A stretch of DNA of 64,000 bases from Terebella lapidaria (taxonomy: Eukaryota > Annelida > Polychaeta > Terebellida > Terebellidae), in NCBI GenBank assembly GCA_949152475.1, contig OX424563.1, forward strand, positions 19,627,001 through 19,691,000, read 5' to 3'. The notes under the pieces are model-generated. The model was given only the letters and a program-made list of their open reading frames with translations, did not search any database and was not told where the DNA came from. The position numbers and the translations under genes were made by a program. Positions 1-13,700 of this stretch are shown here, one piece after another. Each line of letters opens with the position of its first letter. Within the stretch, counting starts at the first letter, position 1.

Positions 1-734
1 AGATAATCATGTTATACAATTAATAATTGTCCACACTCATAACAAGTTGAATTATTTTCATGATATGAATTGATAAATTGTTAACGTTGTGTTTCTGATA
101 TCGAGTTATTTCATGGTCAATCTGAAAGTTCTATAGTTTCATCATGCCATTATAAAAATACATATTGATTGTCATACTATCATGCTTTCATCATTATTGC
201 CATGTACATACTGTGAATATTGTTGTGTCTTATACGTTGTATAATATTGTGTTGCCAGTTTTGTTTATTCACGTTGTAAATAGTCGCACTCGCAGAGACC
301 TTCACATAGGGCTTGCCCTGCTGGTCAATGCACAATGTTAATAAAATATGTTTACACCAAAGACATGAGTAGTTATTTTTAAAAGATCAGGCTTTTTGTC
401 ACAAAAATGTGATATTCCCTAACGATATAGACCTATACTTGTATATTGTGATAGGTCCATATCATACACCGTTGTGAAGTCGCAGATTTATGTGGCATAA
501 ATTAGCGAACGTCACATTAAAAATATAAAAAATGTACTAGATAAACAGACCTATATGCACTTTTGTGTACATTTTGTCTAACTATCGCAAATGAAACTCC
601 AGCTCCAAGTGAAGTTGGAATAAAGTGAAGTTGGAATTAATGGTGTGTATCAGTAAATAGCTACACAATATAGTAAGTTTTATATCAGAAGATCATATGT
701 ACACATCAATACATGATTATTGGTACTTTATTTT
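1..734. other. AT-rich intergenic DNA, no gene seen
   Basis: No open frame of note, no splice-bounded coding segment and no recognisable repeat was seen here. The DNA is AT-rich with ordinary low complexity. Confidence 0.5.
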
Positions 735-1015
735 AAGGAATATATATGCCGAATATTCTTGTGAACTTAAATTTGACCTTTGACCTCAATAAACTGAAAC
801 CGATACAAAACCAAAGAATATCTTGAGCATTTAGAGTTCCATTCTAGTTCCATATCATTGTATATTAGGCTATAACACAATCGACTTTCGTAGAGCAAGT
901 TTTAGGCATGAATGATGTGCAATTATTCTCATGACTTCATGACATTGCTTTCAGCTTACATATAAAACTGAAACATATATCTTGGGTCCGGTAAGCGCAG
1001 AGCCCTACGGCTCTA
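735..1015 (-). mobile_element. Fragment of the main non-autonomous repeat element (inverted copy)
   Basis: Read on the minus strand, this segment closely matches 24549-24810: a terminal palindrome (GAGCC..GGCTC, then GCGCTTATCGGACCC), a shared stretch with AGTCATGAGAAT and TTTTAGGCATGAA-like words, and then the start of the unit containing TTGACCTTTGACCTCA. It is an end fragment of the same family found at 18.2-19.6, 24.5-25.7, 44.2-45.0, 45.8-46.7 and 54.2-55.6 kb. No transposase is present, so it is non-autonomous. Confidence 0.7.
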
Positions 1016-1218
1016 TTTTTGTTCAGACGAGTTTTTCATGCTCAAACCAACATAAATCGCCATGTATTTGCGACGAATGGTTGTTTCATGCGCATAAGAA
1101 TCAGCAGGTGTATGTGTGTATCGCTCACAGTCGTAAATTTCGGGAAAATGAAGAAAATTCAAACGAACTGCGAGTGCTGTTCGCCGTTGCGGGATCACTA
1201 ACGATCGTTGGTGAATCC

Positions 1219-1797
1219 AGTCTATACTCTGATTTTTCTAACTCGTTTACACAGTTTTTCGCTGATATTTTTGCGATGCTAAATGCTATCGTTCTATAAC
1301 TTGACATACTTCACCTGGGAGACAAACGGCAATCATTTACAGGATTTCAGATTTCTATCACGAAAATTGAAAAAGTTGGCAATCTACCCCAATGTTAAAT
1401 TTAGCCATGTCATTTAATTTCTGGGTCCGCACACAATTTCGTGCATTTGCTCGGTTTTGTAGTAGTGCAATCTTTCAAAATCAACATGTTTGTGTAGTAT
1501 ACACCCCAATGTGTCATCTGGTCTAAAATTACAACAATACTTCAAATCCTGGTGGATGTGAACGGGATCAAATCCTCGAATAAGCTCAGATTCTCGAGAT
1601 CCCGTTTTGGGTGAAATTTAACATTGGGGTAGATTGTCAACTTCTTCAATTATTCTGATAAAAGTCTGAAATTTGGTAGAAAATTGCCGTTTGTCTCCGA
1701 TGTGAAGTATGCCAAGTTATAAAACGATACCATTTAACATCGCAAAGATATCGTCAAAAACCGGTGTAAACAAGTTAGAAAAATCAGAGTATAGCCA
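1219..1797. mobile_element. Fold-back (long inverted repeat) element, about 0.58 kb
   Basis: Two arms of about 190 bp (roughly 1219-1405 and 1610-1797) are reverse complements of each other with scattered mismatches. Both contain the words ATCTACCCCAATGTTAAATTT, split by orientation, and GAGACAAACGGCAAT. The centre (1406-1609) is also partly self-similar. A half copy lies at 52140-52460. The structure is that of a MITE-like fold-back element; there is no coding capacity. Confidence 0.75.
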
Positions 1798-1824
1798 CAG
1801 TGATATGAAGATATTCCAATTTCC

Positions 1825-2100
1825 ACAGTTTAATCATGCATGACTAAAATTAATCGATATTCGTAGGACATGGTCGGTGGGTCTTTACCGAATGACTTCA
1901 ATGAATTTGCAATTGGCGCAGGTACCCCAATAACTACTTCTATAGCTTTTTCTGACTCAAGAATACCCGAGATCAAGGTCTCTACAAGATACGCCACAGA
2001 AAACCTCGCACATGTTCATCATATATTTCTAAGCTGTCTCAATATGTTCGACAATCATGTCATGTTTCCAGTGGCTAATTCACACATCCTGGGGTAGCCA
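1825..2100. repeat. Dispersed repeat with a coding-looking fragment, copy 1
   Basis: This segment matches 42585-42850 in nucleotide sequence and, on the minus strand, in translation: GVPAPIANSLKSFGKDPPTM here against GAPATMANWLESFSKDPTCI there. Copy 1 lacks about 85 bp relative to copy 2. The protein is not recognised. It is more likely a dispersed repeat than a host exon, because the similarity runs through stops and flanking DNA. Confidence 0.5.
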
Positions 2101-4309
2101 TAATCTTGAGGTAGCAGTCAGGGATATTTGAGGTCAATTGAAAAGTCGCCAAAAAGATGTACCACATACGATTTCGTGTATATGTTCATAACGCATATGT
2201 CCCCAAGCTTTCGGTTTTAGTGGCAAATTGACACCATCTTAATGTAGATATAACCTTGGATTTGGTTATTCAATGGCATCAAAGTCGCGAATAGATGCTA
2301 CAACGATCTCCTTACATGTATGTCTGAGTTCTATACTCAACAGTTTTAAGTAGCCATACCATTGGGTTTCATGAGTCAAGATCATGTGAGGCCAAAGTCA
2401 AGGTCAGCAAAAGATGTGCCACACAACACTTCCTATACATGTATACTCACAATACAAACACAGCCTCTATTTTCGAGTACTTAGCTCCCAGAAGTCATTT
2501 TTTATTGTGGTCATCTTTGGTCAGTAACGGGCCTAGTTGGCATATTTTATTAAAAAAGCTCAGAATGGCCCATGAACCTGGGATAATTGGAAAGAAAAAA
2601 TACTACTTTGAGATATTTTCATATCGAAGGAACAATTGAACATGTTCACAACATCCCGGGAAAATTTATCAGACAGATTTCCAAACCTGTTAAACTCACG
2701 AGAAGAGCGCATTGCGCTATATGACATTAATAATGCTAATGTTCAAGTAGTGAAAAGAACATTATTTCAATCAACATTCATTTATGAAAATATCACCGGC
2801 ATATATACATACAATACAAATATATATTTATGTTCAATGTATATCAGTGCTTTTTCTTCTGAATAAGATATATAGAACAGCCATTAAACCAAAATCGCCT
2901 TGCGATGCAATGAATGATGCAATAAATACGTAATGCAATAAAATAAATAAAAAAATAATGCAATAAATTTCACATGGGTTCAAAAACAACCTTCATATAT
3001 TTAATAAATATCATTTGTTCATTTAAGATCTTCAGTCGACATTGACATTGTCAAAATTTCAGCATACAGATATATACTCGTGATATCACATACATATACA
3101 GTTTCTTGTGGCTACAAGCACTGACATACACAGTATATAAAATGGCATTTTATCACAGCGTACATAATAAATAAGAATACAGGTGGCTTCAAATTGAATT
3201 AATTCTTCACACAAACGAGTTACAATCAGTTATTGTTACCTTAAAGCATGATATAATATGCGGAAATGTCGTTCGTTCCGACAAAGTTACCTTGAACTCA
3301 CTGTCTTAATTTCAAAATTTTCAAAGCGTATTTCAAATAAAATTTGGGTTACTCAAAACTTTCAAGAGTTTGCAGAATTGAACTTGGTCGAAAATGAGGG
3401 AATAAACAGATAGAAACATATGGGCCTAAAATGTTCTCGACAAAAATTACTGGCAGCTTTAATACATTTAGACATCACTTTAGGTGCGAAATACCGTTTC
3501 GACAATATACCGTTTTGTAATATACAAAATGTAGATTCAACGAAGCTACAATGTATTTTTTATGATACAAACACTAAATTTGCGTTTTTTTGAACCAAAT
3601 CCAAAATAATTGTACCAAATCTCGAGCACTCTATAATCATCACATTATATATAAATTGCAGCAGCTGAGCTCCGTATGTTTTGTGCGTTCCAAACACGAA
3701 TCTGCAATTAGGAAATATAATAATTTCAAAGCTCTTTTATTGTATCTCTTATGACGTATATCTTATGACGTATTATGAGATGAGGAAATAATCAATCTTC
3801 TAGCACTCAAATTAAAGTGTTCTACAAAACATATATTTTTGCATGTTGATTGATCATCGTTTGTCCAAGTGATTATGAGAAAAAATAGTGAGACCATTTC
3901 TAGTGAATTCGAGCCACATAAAACATCACATCACATGATAGAAATTTAAAAATATACTCACAATCATTCGAATACGTACAGCGGATTTTCTCACAATTTC
4001 TGGATTTGAAACTAAGACTGAATGCTGCTAATGAAGCACGTAAAGTGACAAGTCACATCCGATAATGAGGAAAGACGTTTGTTTGAGTTTATAACATCAT
4101 CAATTAGGTATATACACGTGTTTTCGAAATAATGTGTAGGAAACAGTATATGTACAACGGAGTAAACACACTAAAAAAACAGCACAGAAAAATCTTCTAT
4201 CCATAAAGGAAAGAGAAAGTGTGGAAAAAGACTCCTATATTATGAGAATTTTATTATGAGAATTTTATTATGAAAATTACATAAAATGTACAAACAATGA
4301 CCACATTAT

Positions 4310-4310
<1 letters not shown>
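2101..4310. other. AT-rich downstream region of the prominin gene
   Basis: No confident gene. The final prominin exon(s) and 3' UTR should lie here. One weak candidate is a 38-bp exon on the minus strand at 3962-3999 (acceptor ..TCCAG, donor GTGAGT) whose phase fits the preceding exon; it lacks homology support. AT-rich runs with several AATAAA words occur at 2915-2970 on the plus strand. Confidence 0.3.

Positions 4311-4364
<54 letters not shown>
4311..4364. repeat. (TAA)n microsatellite
   Basis: An almost pure TAA/ATA trinucleotide run. It produces a spurious poly-leucine reading on the minus strand. Confidence 0.95.
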
Positions 4365-4733
4365 ATGTAATATGCAATAATTTATGCGATAAATTATGCA
4401 ATAAACAATTCTAAAATAGAAGCACAGATCTACAACACTTTGAGCATTTAAATTTTGTGAGACAACTATATATTGCAGTGGACGGACGGCAGAGAATGAT
4501 AGCAAATAGAATTAAAACTACTAGAAATACCATTGTGGGGCCACTTTGTTGCTGAAAGTTTGAAAAAATATAAACATATTACCGGTAATTGTATGAACCG
4601 AATGTTGCGACAAATATATAAGTGTATGTACTACATGCCATGTATATTACATGATAATCTATCATGTAGATGCTTTACTAAATTTACTAAATTTAACACA
4701 CATAATTTGCAGCAATGATTACATTTCATTTAC

Positions 4734-7703
4734 CTTGCAAATATCGGTGGTGGCTCGCTGCCTGGTTGTGGCAATCTACAAGATAACGAATGTTTTATTA
4801 TACTTAATCAGCTGTTAATGTGCAGTTATTTGTACCATACTATCTACAAGACAATGAATGATATATACATATATCTATTTAGATACTTAATGTGTGTTAG
4901 TTAACATGTACATGAATTCTTCATAAATAATTAATTGACAGATTGATTACATGTACATACTTTTCTGCAGGGGGACAGGACCTGTATTCAGAGAGAAAGA
5001 GTGTTCTTTATTGTATCATAAATGTTTTAACTGTTAAACTTGATTTGTTGTATTATCCCATATATGTGTGCTGAGCGGTATGTATATTCAGCCTTAACTG
5101 TTGATCTTATAGTTGCACAAAATAGGAAAAAAATCTATTTAGTTGTATAATAAATTTGGATAATAAATCACTTACGGATCGTCAAGACCATGTGAAAATT
5201 TCATCCTTCGGAAATGTTTGGCCAGTTTCACGTTGAAGATCATGCTCGGCATCATAAAGAACATAGAGATGCCCAGCGCGAACCAAAACCCGTTCTGCCA
5301 AGAAAATGTTATGCAGCGTTTTTCCAGAAAACCCCCCATAAAATAATAGTTATATTTGCGTAGTGTAGTGAGATGAGTACATGTATTATTGCTTAATATA
5401 TGCATGTTCTCAAATGCAAGTACAAATGTCAAATTATCTTGGCAGATTTTCCATTATATAGATCATATATACATTTATATTTCCATTTTATAGATCGTAT
5501 ATAAATTGATATATTACATTATTATCATTTTTGCGGGCGCTGCTGTCCGTTAACGAAACAATACATGCATGTTATTCACGCAACCGATGACATCAAATAA
5601 CGTTTTCGGCTACCCAACACAAGACGCGGGCCTAGAATGAAACTGCTCTTCATTCGACGCCAGCGTCTTTCATTCGACGCCCGCGTCTTGCGAAACTAGT
5701 TCGAACGAATGTTTTTTTTATTTGCAACTGATACTGAGAATCAGAGCAATCGGAACAGTCAAACACAAAATGCAAAATTGAGTCGTCCGTCAAATGCTAC
5801 ACAGGTTTACTGTTCTTATCAAATGTTTCAATTCTAGTCAGACTATGAAAATGATAATAATAGTAATAACGATGGTTTGCCAGGCGGTGTGGCGGTTTGA
5901 AGGCCCTCCTTGGGTCATTGGACGCCTTCCAGACATTGTCCGCCCTCGCCAAGGCTCGGGCAGACAATGACTGTCAGGCGTCCAATGGACCAAGTCGGGC
6001 CTTCAAACCGCCACACCGCCTGGCAAATCATCGTTATTGTTATATTGTCCATATAGTATCATGTATGAGGATTTGAAAAGGAATCTCTGATAGAAGTCCT
6101 CAATGTGTGTATCATATACATGATGTATAGAATGGTCAACCGAGTTCTCACCAATGAGTCCACTATGTATTTACAAAGAGACAAATCTATCATCGACTCG
6201 TAAATATTGTAGAACGGTCGACACTTTCCTATGTCATGATACATCTGCAAATATACACCAGACACATTCACATCCACTTTTATGTGTGTACCATATGGTT
6301 GGGGATTATCTTTTTATATTTGAAATACGAGTGTATTCGTTATGTTCAAAGATCATGTCTGTTTATAGTAAACATTATGGAGTAAATAAGATAAAAACAA
6401 CTGGGCCATCAAGTAGGATTATTGAATGATGTTCAATTAACACACTATAATTATTCCCACTTACACTATGGTTAGTATACGTGACATAGGAGTCGATTAT
6501 TCGCTCCAGACGCGTCTTTAGTGCATGCGCCTCCTGCTTGTGAAATGGACATTGATAATCTTAGTGTCAAACATTGCTTGAATGTACAAGAATGACGCCA
6601 GTGTGACTTTTTTTCTTCTATTAAATGTTTGATTGGCTTTGGTTTTTATTCTAAGTGTTTTAAGTTGGGATTTATTTTCGTCATCATCAAAATCTTCTTG
6701 AGCGTCAAGATAGTGTTGAAGCATGCTTGAATACTGTAGAATAGGAATTGGTTTCTAACTCGCCTGTTTGACAACATCAGAGCCGTTGTTCTGTAAATAT
6801 GTTTCCACATCTTCCGCCGATTTGATCAGGTTGTCCACCGTTGGCTGCAGATATTTGAAAATTTATTTTTATTCTCGCTATTTTTAATCAATGTAAAAGT
6901 TAAAGAGGAAGATGTAGTGTGAATGAATTCCAAACATTATATGCATTTTTGTGACATCCGTGGGTGTTCATTCGTAGGTTTCAGTGGAGGAATGATCCAT
7001 AATGGATTTGAAATTTCAGCATTGACAAAAATATATGCATACTTACACCAACATCTTGTGAACTCTTGTTCAGTCTCTTGACGTCGGCTAAAAGTTGTGT
7101 CTGCAAACCAACACGTGGGCGGGATTGGTGATGGTAATTACAATTAATTAAGGCATGACGTCATGTCAATCATGACTTGTCATTTTTTGAAATTTTTGTG
7201 AAAAGTCATGTCTTTTTGCTGACAAGACTGTAAATCATGAAATAAATTTGGCACCAGCACTAAAGGGTACAATATATACGGTAAGTGTAATTAGCTTTGT
7301 TCCACCCGTCCATGAATCATTTTTATCCAGTTTGACCCTACGGGTTATGGTTGGGATGTTATGTACACATATTGTTAATCACCTGTGCAGTATTGACTGT
7401 ATTGTATATTCCAACTTGTATTCCGTTCAATTTGGCTGCCGCGGCATCGAACTGGAATTAATGATTTTTTTTCATAAAATTGTATATATATATTACTAAT
7501 TTACTAGCATGTCACTGTCATTATATAGCGATATATATGTATTAAGATTTGGTGTACAAGTTACCCCGGCAGTGTTGTCATGGCTGTGCAGTGTCATCAG
7601 TTCACTGGAGAAGGTAGCCAAGTCTGCTTTTGTGGTGTCCTTCGACAGCTAAACCACGCACAAAACAATTATGTTTTAAACGATATCATCAGATGTAACG
7701 TCA

Positions 7704-7786
<83 letters not shown>

Positions 7787-10700
7787 TTGTTTACCAAGCT
7801 CAACATGTTTAGCCTACTCATCGACATATACACGAATTTATGCTGTCCAAGATTATGAGAAATACTATGGACGTTATCGTGAGCTTTGGTGGGGTGGGGG
7901 AGGGAAGGGGGGTCGTTATATGTGTAGGTTTAACGAGAAATGCTCTAACCTCGTCAACAAAACCCTGGTAGTCCAGTTGTACAGCTGTTTTGAAGTCTAT
8001 CAGCTGTTTGCGAACGGACGGCGTCAAAACCGTCACTCCAGAGAAATCCACGTCTATTCCGTCGATTTCCTCACCGATATCTATGTGCTGTAGGGCCAGT
8101 GATAATACGTAATAATCAAGGGATTTACTGGAAAAACATTCATCGGGGTGTATTCAATATGGATCAATGATAAAGCCTGACCTTTCTCCAATCAAGAGAG
8201 TCCGCAATGTCAAACGTTCTATACAGCTGCAGCGCAGACATGGCTGCCTGATTATCCCGGCAAGATCTTTGTAACAAAAGAAAATTGTAAAGTACGTAGC
8301 AATTCATCACTGTACCATATAAGAACTATTGCGAACCAACCCACGACCTTTAGGAAATGCGCATTGTTAAGGTGTACTTAAAATTTGTTTCACTGAAAAC
8401 TCCATAAAATATGTTCGTATACGTATTTGCCTATCCCATATCTTGCTTCGGTGCAAAGTGTTATTATGATTACAATACGACAATCAGTTTAAATATATAA
8501 ATGACTCACTTCAAGACGCCACTAATTGGCAGCTCGATTGTCGCATCATTGAAGAGAAGGTCTGATAAAATATACCCATCTTTCTTGACAATGCCATTTT
8601 CACCTTCCAGAAGCTGGAGAAAATACACACGTGACATATGAATACTGTAATGCTGCGTTTGATGTCATTGTTGTTGTTATTGTTGTTGTAATTGTTGTTG
8701 TGGTTGTGGCCATTACCTCGAGGAACTTCATGTCTGGGTCCGTGAGCGGGACACACATCAGCGTGTACATGTTACTTCCCAGGAGAAACAACAGCGTCAG
8801 CAGCAACATCAGCAACCACGAGAAGATGAAGATAAACCCCGTCGCCCTGCACACAAACAGTCATCAAACATGGAAACGTGCGGACATCTCGTGTTATAAA
8901 CACTGAGGTCACTTGGTGCAAATGGGTATGAAGTGGGACGCTAACTACTAACAAACTGACGCGCGTTCAAATGGCGCTGCTTATTCACCAATATAAACAA
9001 TCATTTGGTATTTACATCGTATTATTAATTAAAACTCGTCATGATATTAAACATTTTCCTTTGGTTTAATATAGTGAGATACGCACGACATGAGAAAGTT
9101 TCCACCACATGTAGCGATACACCCGCGCTCTGTCGGTTTGGGTTCCGTGATTGTTCCGAACCCACCACATAACAAGCCTACAAGCTGAAAGACGCCAATC
9201 AAGGCGACAAGACAGGTGAGTCCCAGGCCTCCCAGCCACCTGGAACATGGAGACGGGTGGCGGTGAAAACCCAAGACATTACATCTGTACATATAGATTA
9301 CTGCCTGTAATGTGCTTACGAATACATGAATTGCTTTAAATACATTTCACTTTGACGCACAATGCCATAATAATATATCATATTGATATAGGCCTAATTT
9401 TTTTTTAGCTGTATGTGTATTAATGGTATAATTACACTGATACTTACATGGTTAATACTGTAATACATTGTACAGTATATATTTGCTTTTTACCTGAACC
9501 TATCGTAATCTGCCAAGGGACTGAACAGTGAGGATATATCGTCCTCAGTGGACCCCACAAAATCAGCGGTCTGGAATGGCAATGATTTAATGATGCTGCC
9601 ATTTACAGCACAGTCTTGAATACGTATGTAGACGCAAAAATAATGATGATTAAAAAAGCCCTATATCATTCATTCTGTCATTTAATATTATTAATCTCAG
9701 CGATAAGCCGTCATTAATCCTTCCCGAGTTTTTGTCCTTCATTTTACACCAGCTTTTCCTTCGTGCTTCTTGAAAACATACAGGGTACTATAGATCGACA
9801 TGCCCACTGATATAGTGGTATACCAATATAGTGGGCATTGATATGTATACATGTCAAAGTTAGATTTTCCATTACCTGTGATTTAATGTCCGTCAAAGTC
9901 GACATTGCAGAGTCTATATCATCCATGACGTCATCAATACTCGATCTAATGTCTACGGTAGATTATTTATATCAGTATAAGCAGGAAACAAAAACTATAA
10001 TACCGAAATGACCAATTAAAGCTGTGTTAGGCTATTGTATTTGATACAGCTTAGTGTAAGATTTTTTGTACAAGTTAGACCTTAAGAATCGACTATGATA
10101 TTTATATGAAAAGATAGTGAATGTTAAATCGAAAAACGAAGTAAATAAATTGTCTTAGACTATGATATTAGTATCAAGCTGGTAAGAAAAACAAAGTCCA
10201 TTTGGATATATCTTCATTCACGTAATTGACTCACCATTACTCATTGATTCAGTGTCGTTTTGCACAGTCCATGGGATATCTTCAAAGTCGTCCCTCCCCT
10301 AAAACATACATGACATTTAGAGAGGTCTGGCGTGAATAAATTGCTAGTCAACTCGCGAAAAGCCCTCCAAAAGATAACTTGAAATGATTTGCTTACAACT
10401 TGTACACCCGCTCCCAAATCCTGAGCTTGAACACCTCGTAAAAGTAACATCTGGGGCTCTATGTCGGGGAGCTATGACAACAAACAAGTAAGTTTAAAGT
10501 ATCAATTACATAGTGCAATAACCAACTCACTTCATTTCCTATTTTTTGTTGTTGCTAAAAATACATGTGTGTTAAAAATATAACTTTCATCTGAACCAGC
10601 AGAAAATTAAGCGACTGCGCTCATTGGTTTCTGCGACTATAGAAAACAGCTGGTAACCTTCACCAAAGAAAATTAATTATCTTGGTTATGTCTTTATCGA

Positions 10701-13700
10701 TTCAGTATGATTTAATGATCAATGCAAAAGTAATTTGTATATAGTGATTTTCTCTGCTTCTTCAAGTACTCTACTCACATTATCGAAATTTACATCCATG
10801 ACGAGTTGGGAAGTATCGGCCAGACCCGGTGGACATCCACCGCATGCCGCCTTGGCCGCTGTGACGTCACTAACTACGTCAGCAAGATCGGTCTCCAGGG
10901 TTTTCCCGTCTATTTTTAGTTGTTCCGCCGAATTATTAACGGTATCCATTTGACCGCCCACGTCATCAATGACTGTTGGACAAAATTACACGGAAAAGTG
11001 AAGTGCCCGCGCTACGTATAATCATGTACGATTTCGGTATATCGAAGCACGCGCAATATCGAAACATGTCTGTAACAACGTAAAAGCCAAATATCAAGGA
11101 CATTCTAAACTCGGGCCAATTGTAGATACATGCAGTTCGTGGTATATTCACCTGTTTCGAAGTTTCGGATGGCATCCATGACCGTATCTAGACTGAGCTG
11201 ACTTTTCAAAGCGTCGCGTGCTGGTACACCCAGTAAAAACCCCAGGCCTGAAACACGTGTACATGCAAGATACAAACAATTAAGAAACTGTCTGTAACTT
11301 TTCACCAAAAATATATCTTGATACGCGCAAATGAAAAATATTCGAATCACTTCATGACAACATAGAAAAAAAATCATATATATAGGAAAAATATTTATGT
11401 ATAATTAGATTAAGCTTACTCTTCAAGTCACGAATCAGCACATCCGATGTGAACGCGAATCCATCTGAAGCAACTGCTCCAAATTGCTGTGAATAAATGA
11501 TTACAAAATATACACAAATTCGCACAAATTGAATGAACTCTGCACTTGATGTATGCTTTATGCATACGGTTGTCTTGTAGGAACAATAACAACAACCACG
11601 AGTTTATGATAAGATGTTGTTAATATTATATGTATACGTTTATTTGATATATACGTGAATATACTAATATGTACAGGTATAATGTGTTTAATGCATGTAG
11701 CTAAGAAAATGTACTCACATCTACAGTATTATTGATAAATATTGGCATATCTTCCAAGTTGTTTTCTACGGAAGGCACGAAGCGTTCCAGTGATACGGTC
11801 ATCTGATCATTCGTGGCAAACATGCAACCAGCTCCGGTCCTGGATTTCATGTAATATTACTCTATCTATGAATTAATATGTGACGTTATTTTCATAATAA
11901 TGTCGTGGTTCAATATTTTATTTGCTGTCAGTATTTATTTTGCTGTCAATATCAATATTTAACAAATTACACTCCTCAAATATTTTTTTTCTTAGATGAA
12001 AACCAAGAACGTATATGAACATATTTCACAAATAACAGTAAAAACATAAGACACATATCCATTTATTACCACAAACACCCGATATAAATATTTTATCATA
12101 ATAAATATTTCATTCCCATTCCCCCTCAGCGATTGCAGCGGCATACATGCATGAACAAAGTACCAATGACTGTGACACACGTACTAGGCCCAACATATTG
12201 CACAGAGGGGAAAAATGGTAAAATACATGTACAGTCGAGAATCGATATAACGAAATCCCGTCTCTCTTGTTCTAAGTGCGTTGTGTGACATTATCGCCTT
12301 TTGTGTGAACACCGTGTGGGTTGTCTGCATAATGTGTTATGCATTCTATATAAACAGCGCAGCAAAAGGGTAGCAGAAAATCTGGCTATAGCAAATGGGA
12401 ATTTCAAGCGTAGCAGATTAGTGTACGTGCAGTTTGTAACTTTTGCTAGCATTTTGCACACCGTGATGAGCAAAGAGGATTTTTAACTTGATTATGTATA
12501 TCCCCATTCCGTGATACATATGTTGCAAAAGGTTCCTTTTTGTGGTTTCATGCCATTCGTTCCATTATACTGTATATGTTTATCAATCTGTCCCGATAAG
12601 AATAATCGAAACCTGGCTGTCAATTAAGAATCGGAACCAGGTGATAATTACATGTAAGACTATGCATATATTTTGAGCGAAGAAATGTAAAACGTTAATA
12701 TCAGTGGCTATTTGACCCAAATGACCACTCCTACTCAAAATCAATTCCATAATGAGCACAGTGACTATAAGGTCTCGATTATATATGGTTTCAATTAATT
12801 TCAACTGCGTATATCTAATTTATATGCATATTTAAAAATTAGTGCGTGAGACCTGTGCTACCAATCACCTGTTTTTGCTTAGAAGTTGGGCTACATTTAC
12901 ATTTATACAGTAGTAACGGCCACTTGATCAACTCTGTGATATGCTCACCACGAATAAATACGCGCCAACTTGAGACCGAAAACCTCACGAGCAACACGCT
13001 CAATACTTACAGGATGAAGGCCGTGCAGACGAAGAGAAGGACGCTGAAGGTAATCTTCTTACACCTCGTGGATGACGTCACTTTCTGCAGCTTCTTGCCC
13101 CCACACTTGTTACAGCAGGTCCGGCAACAGCAGAAGCAGCAGCCCACGATAGGGGCTATCATGGTGAATAGGACTCCAATCGCCATACAGATAGCGAACC
13201 CGAGACCGTACATAACCAACTGAAAAGGGAAATCGACCGGAGATAATGAAATGGGGGAGGGCGGGGGGGGGGGGGGATGAGATTATAGTTGTTTTATACA
13301 TAACAGATTCTAAATCACAAATACAGAGCATCAGCGCATACATCCGCATTAAATTTCAAATGAAAAAAAAACACGAGTGAAAGTCTAGCAGTATTTTCGA
13401 CTTTCGAAATTCTTATAGAATTCATGTATGCTAAAATAAGTCAGATATAATTAGTATAATCAGAGTTAATCATTAATTACCGTCATGTAGTCGTTTGTGA
13501 TACTTGAAAAATCATTCATTGCATCGGAAATTAATTCTGAAATATTAATATAGTGGCATACCATGTCAATATAACTGATTTCTTTATTTTATCGAGTTTA
13601 TTTCTAAGTTATAGTAGTATTTCTAATAACCGTGCACCGTATAATATATCACACCAGTACAGTAAATTTTCTATTAAACGAACTCCGTATATTATGTTTG

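Noticed and set aside
4254-4505. Poly-leucine membrane protein on the minus strand
   Set aside because: It is a translation of the (TAA)n microsatellite.
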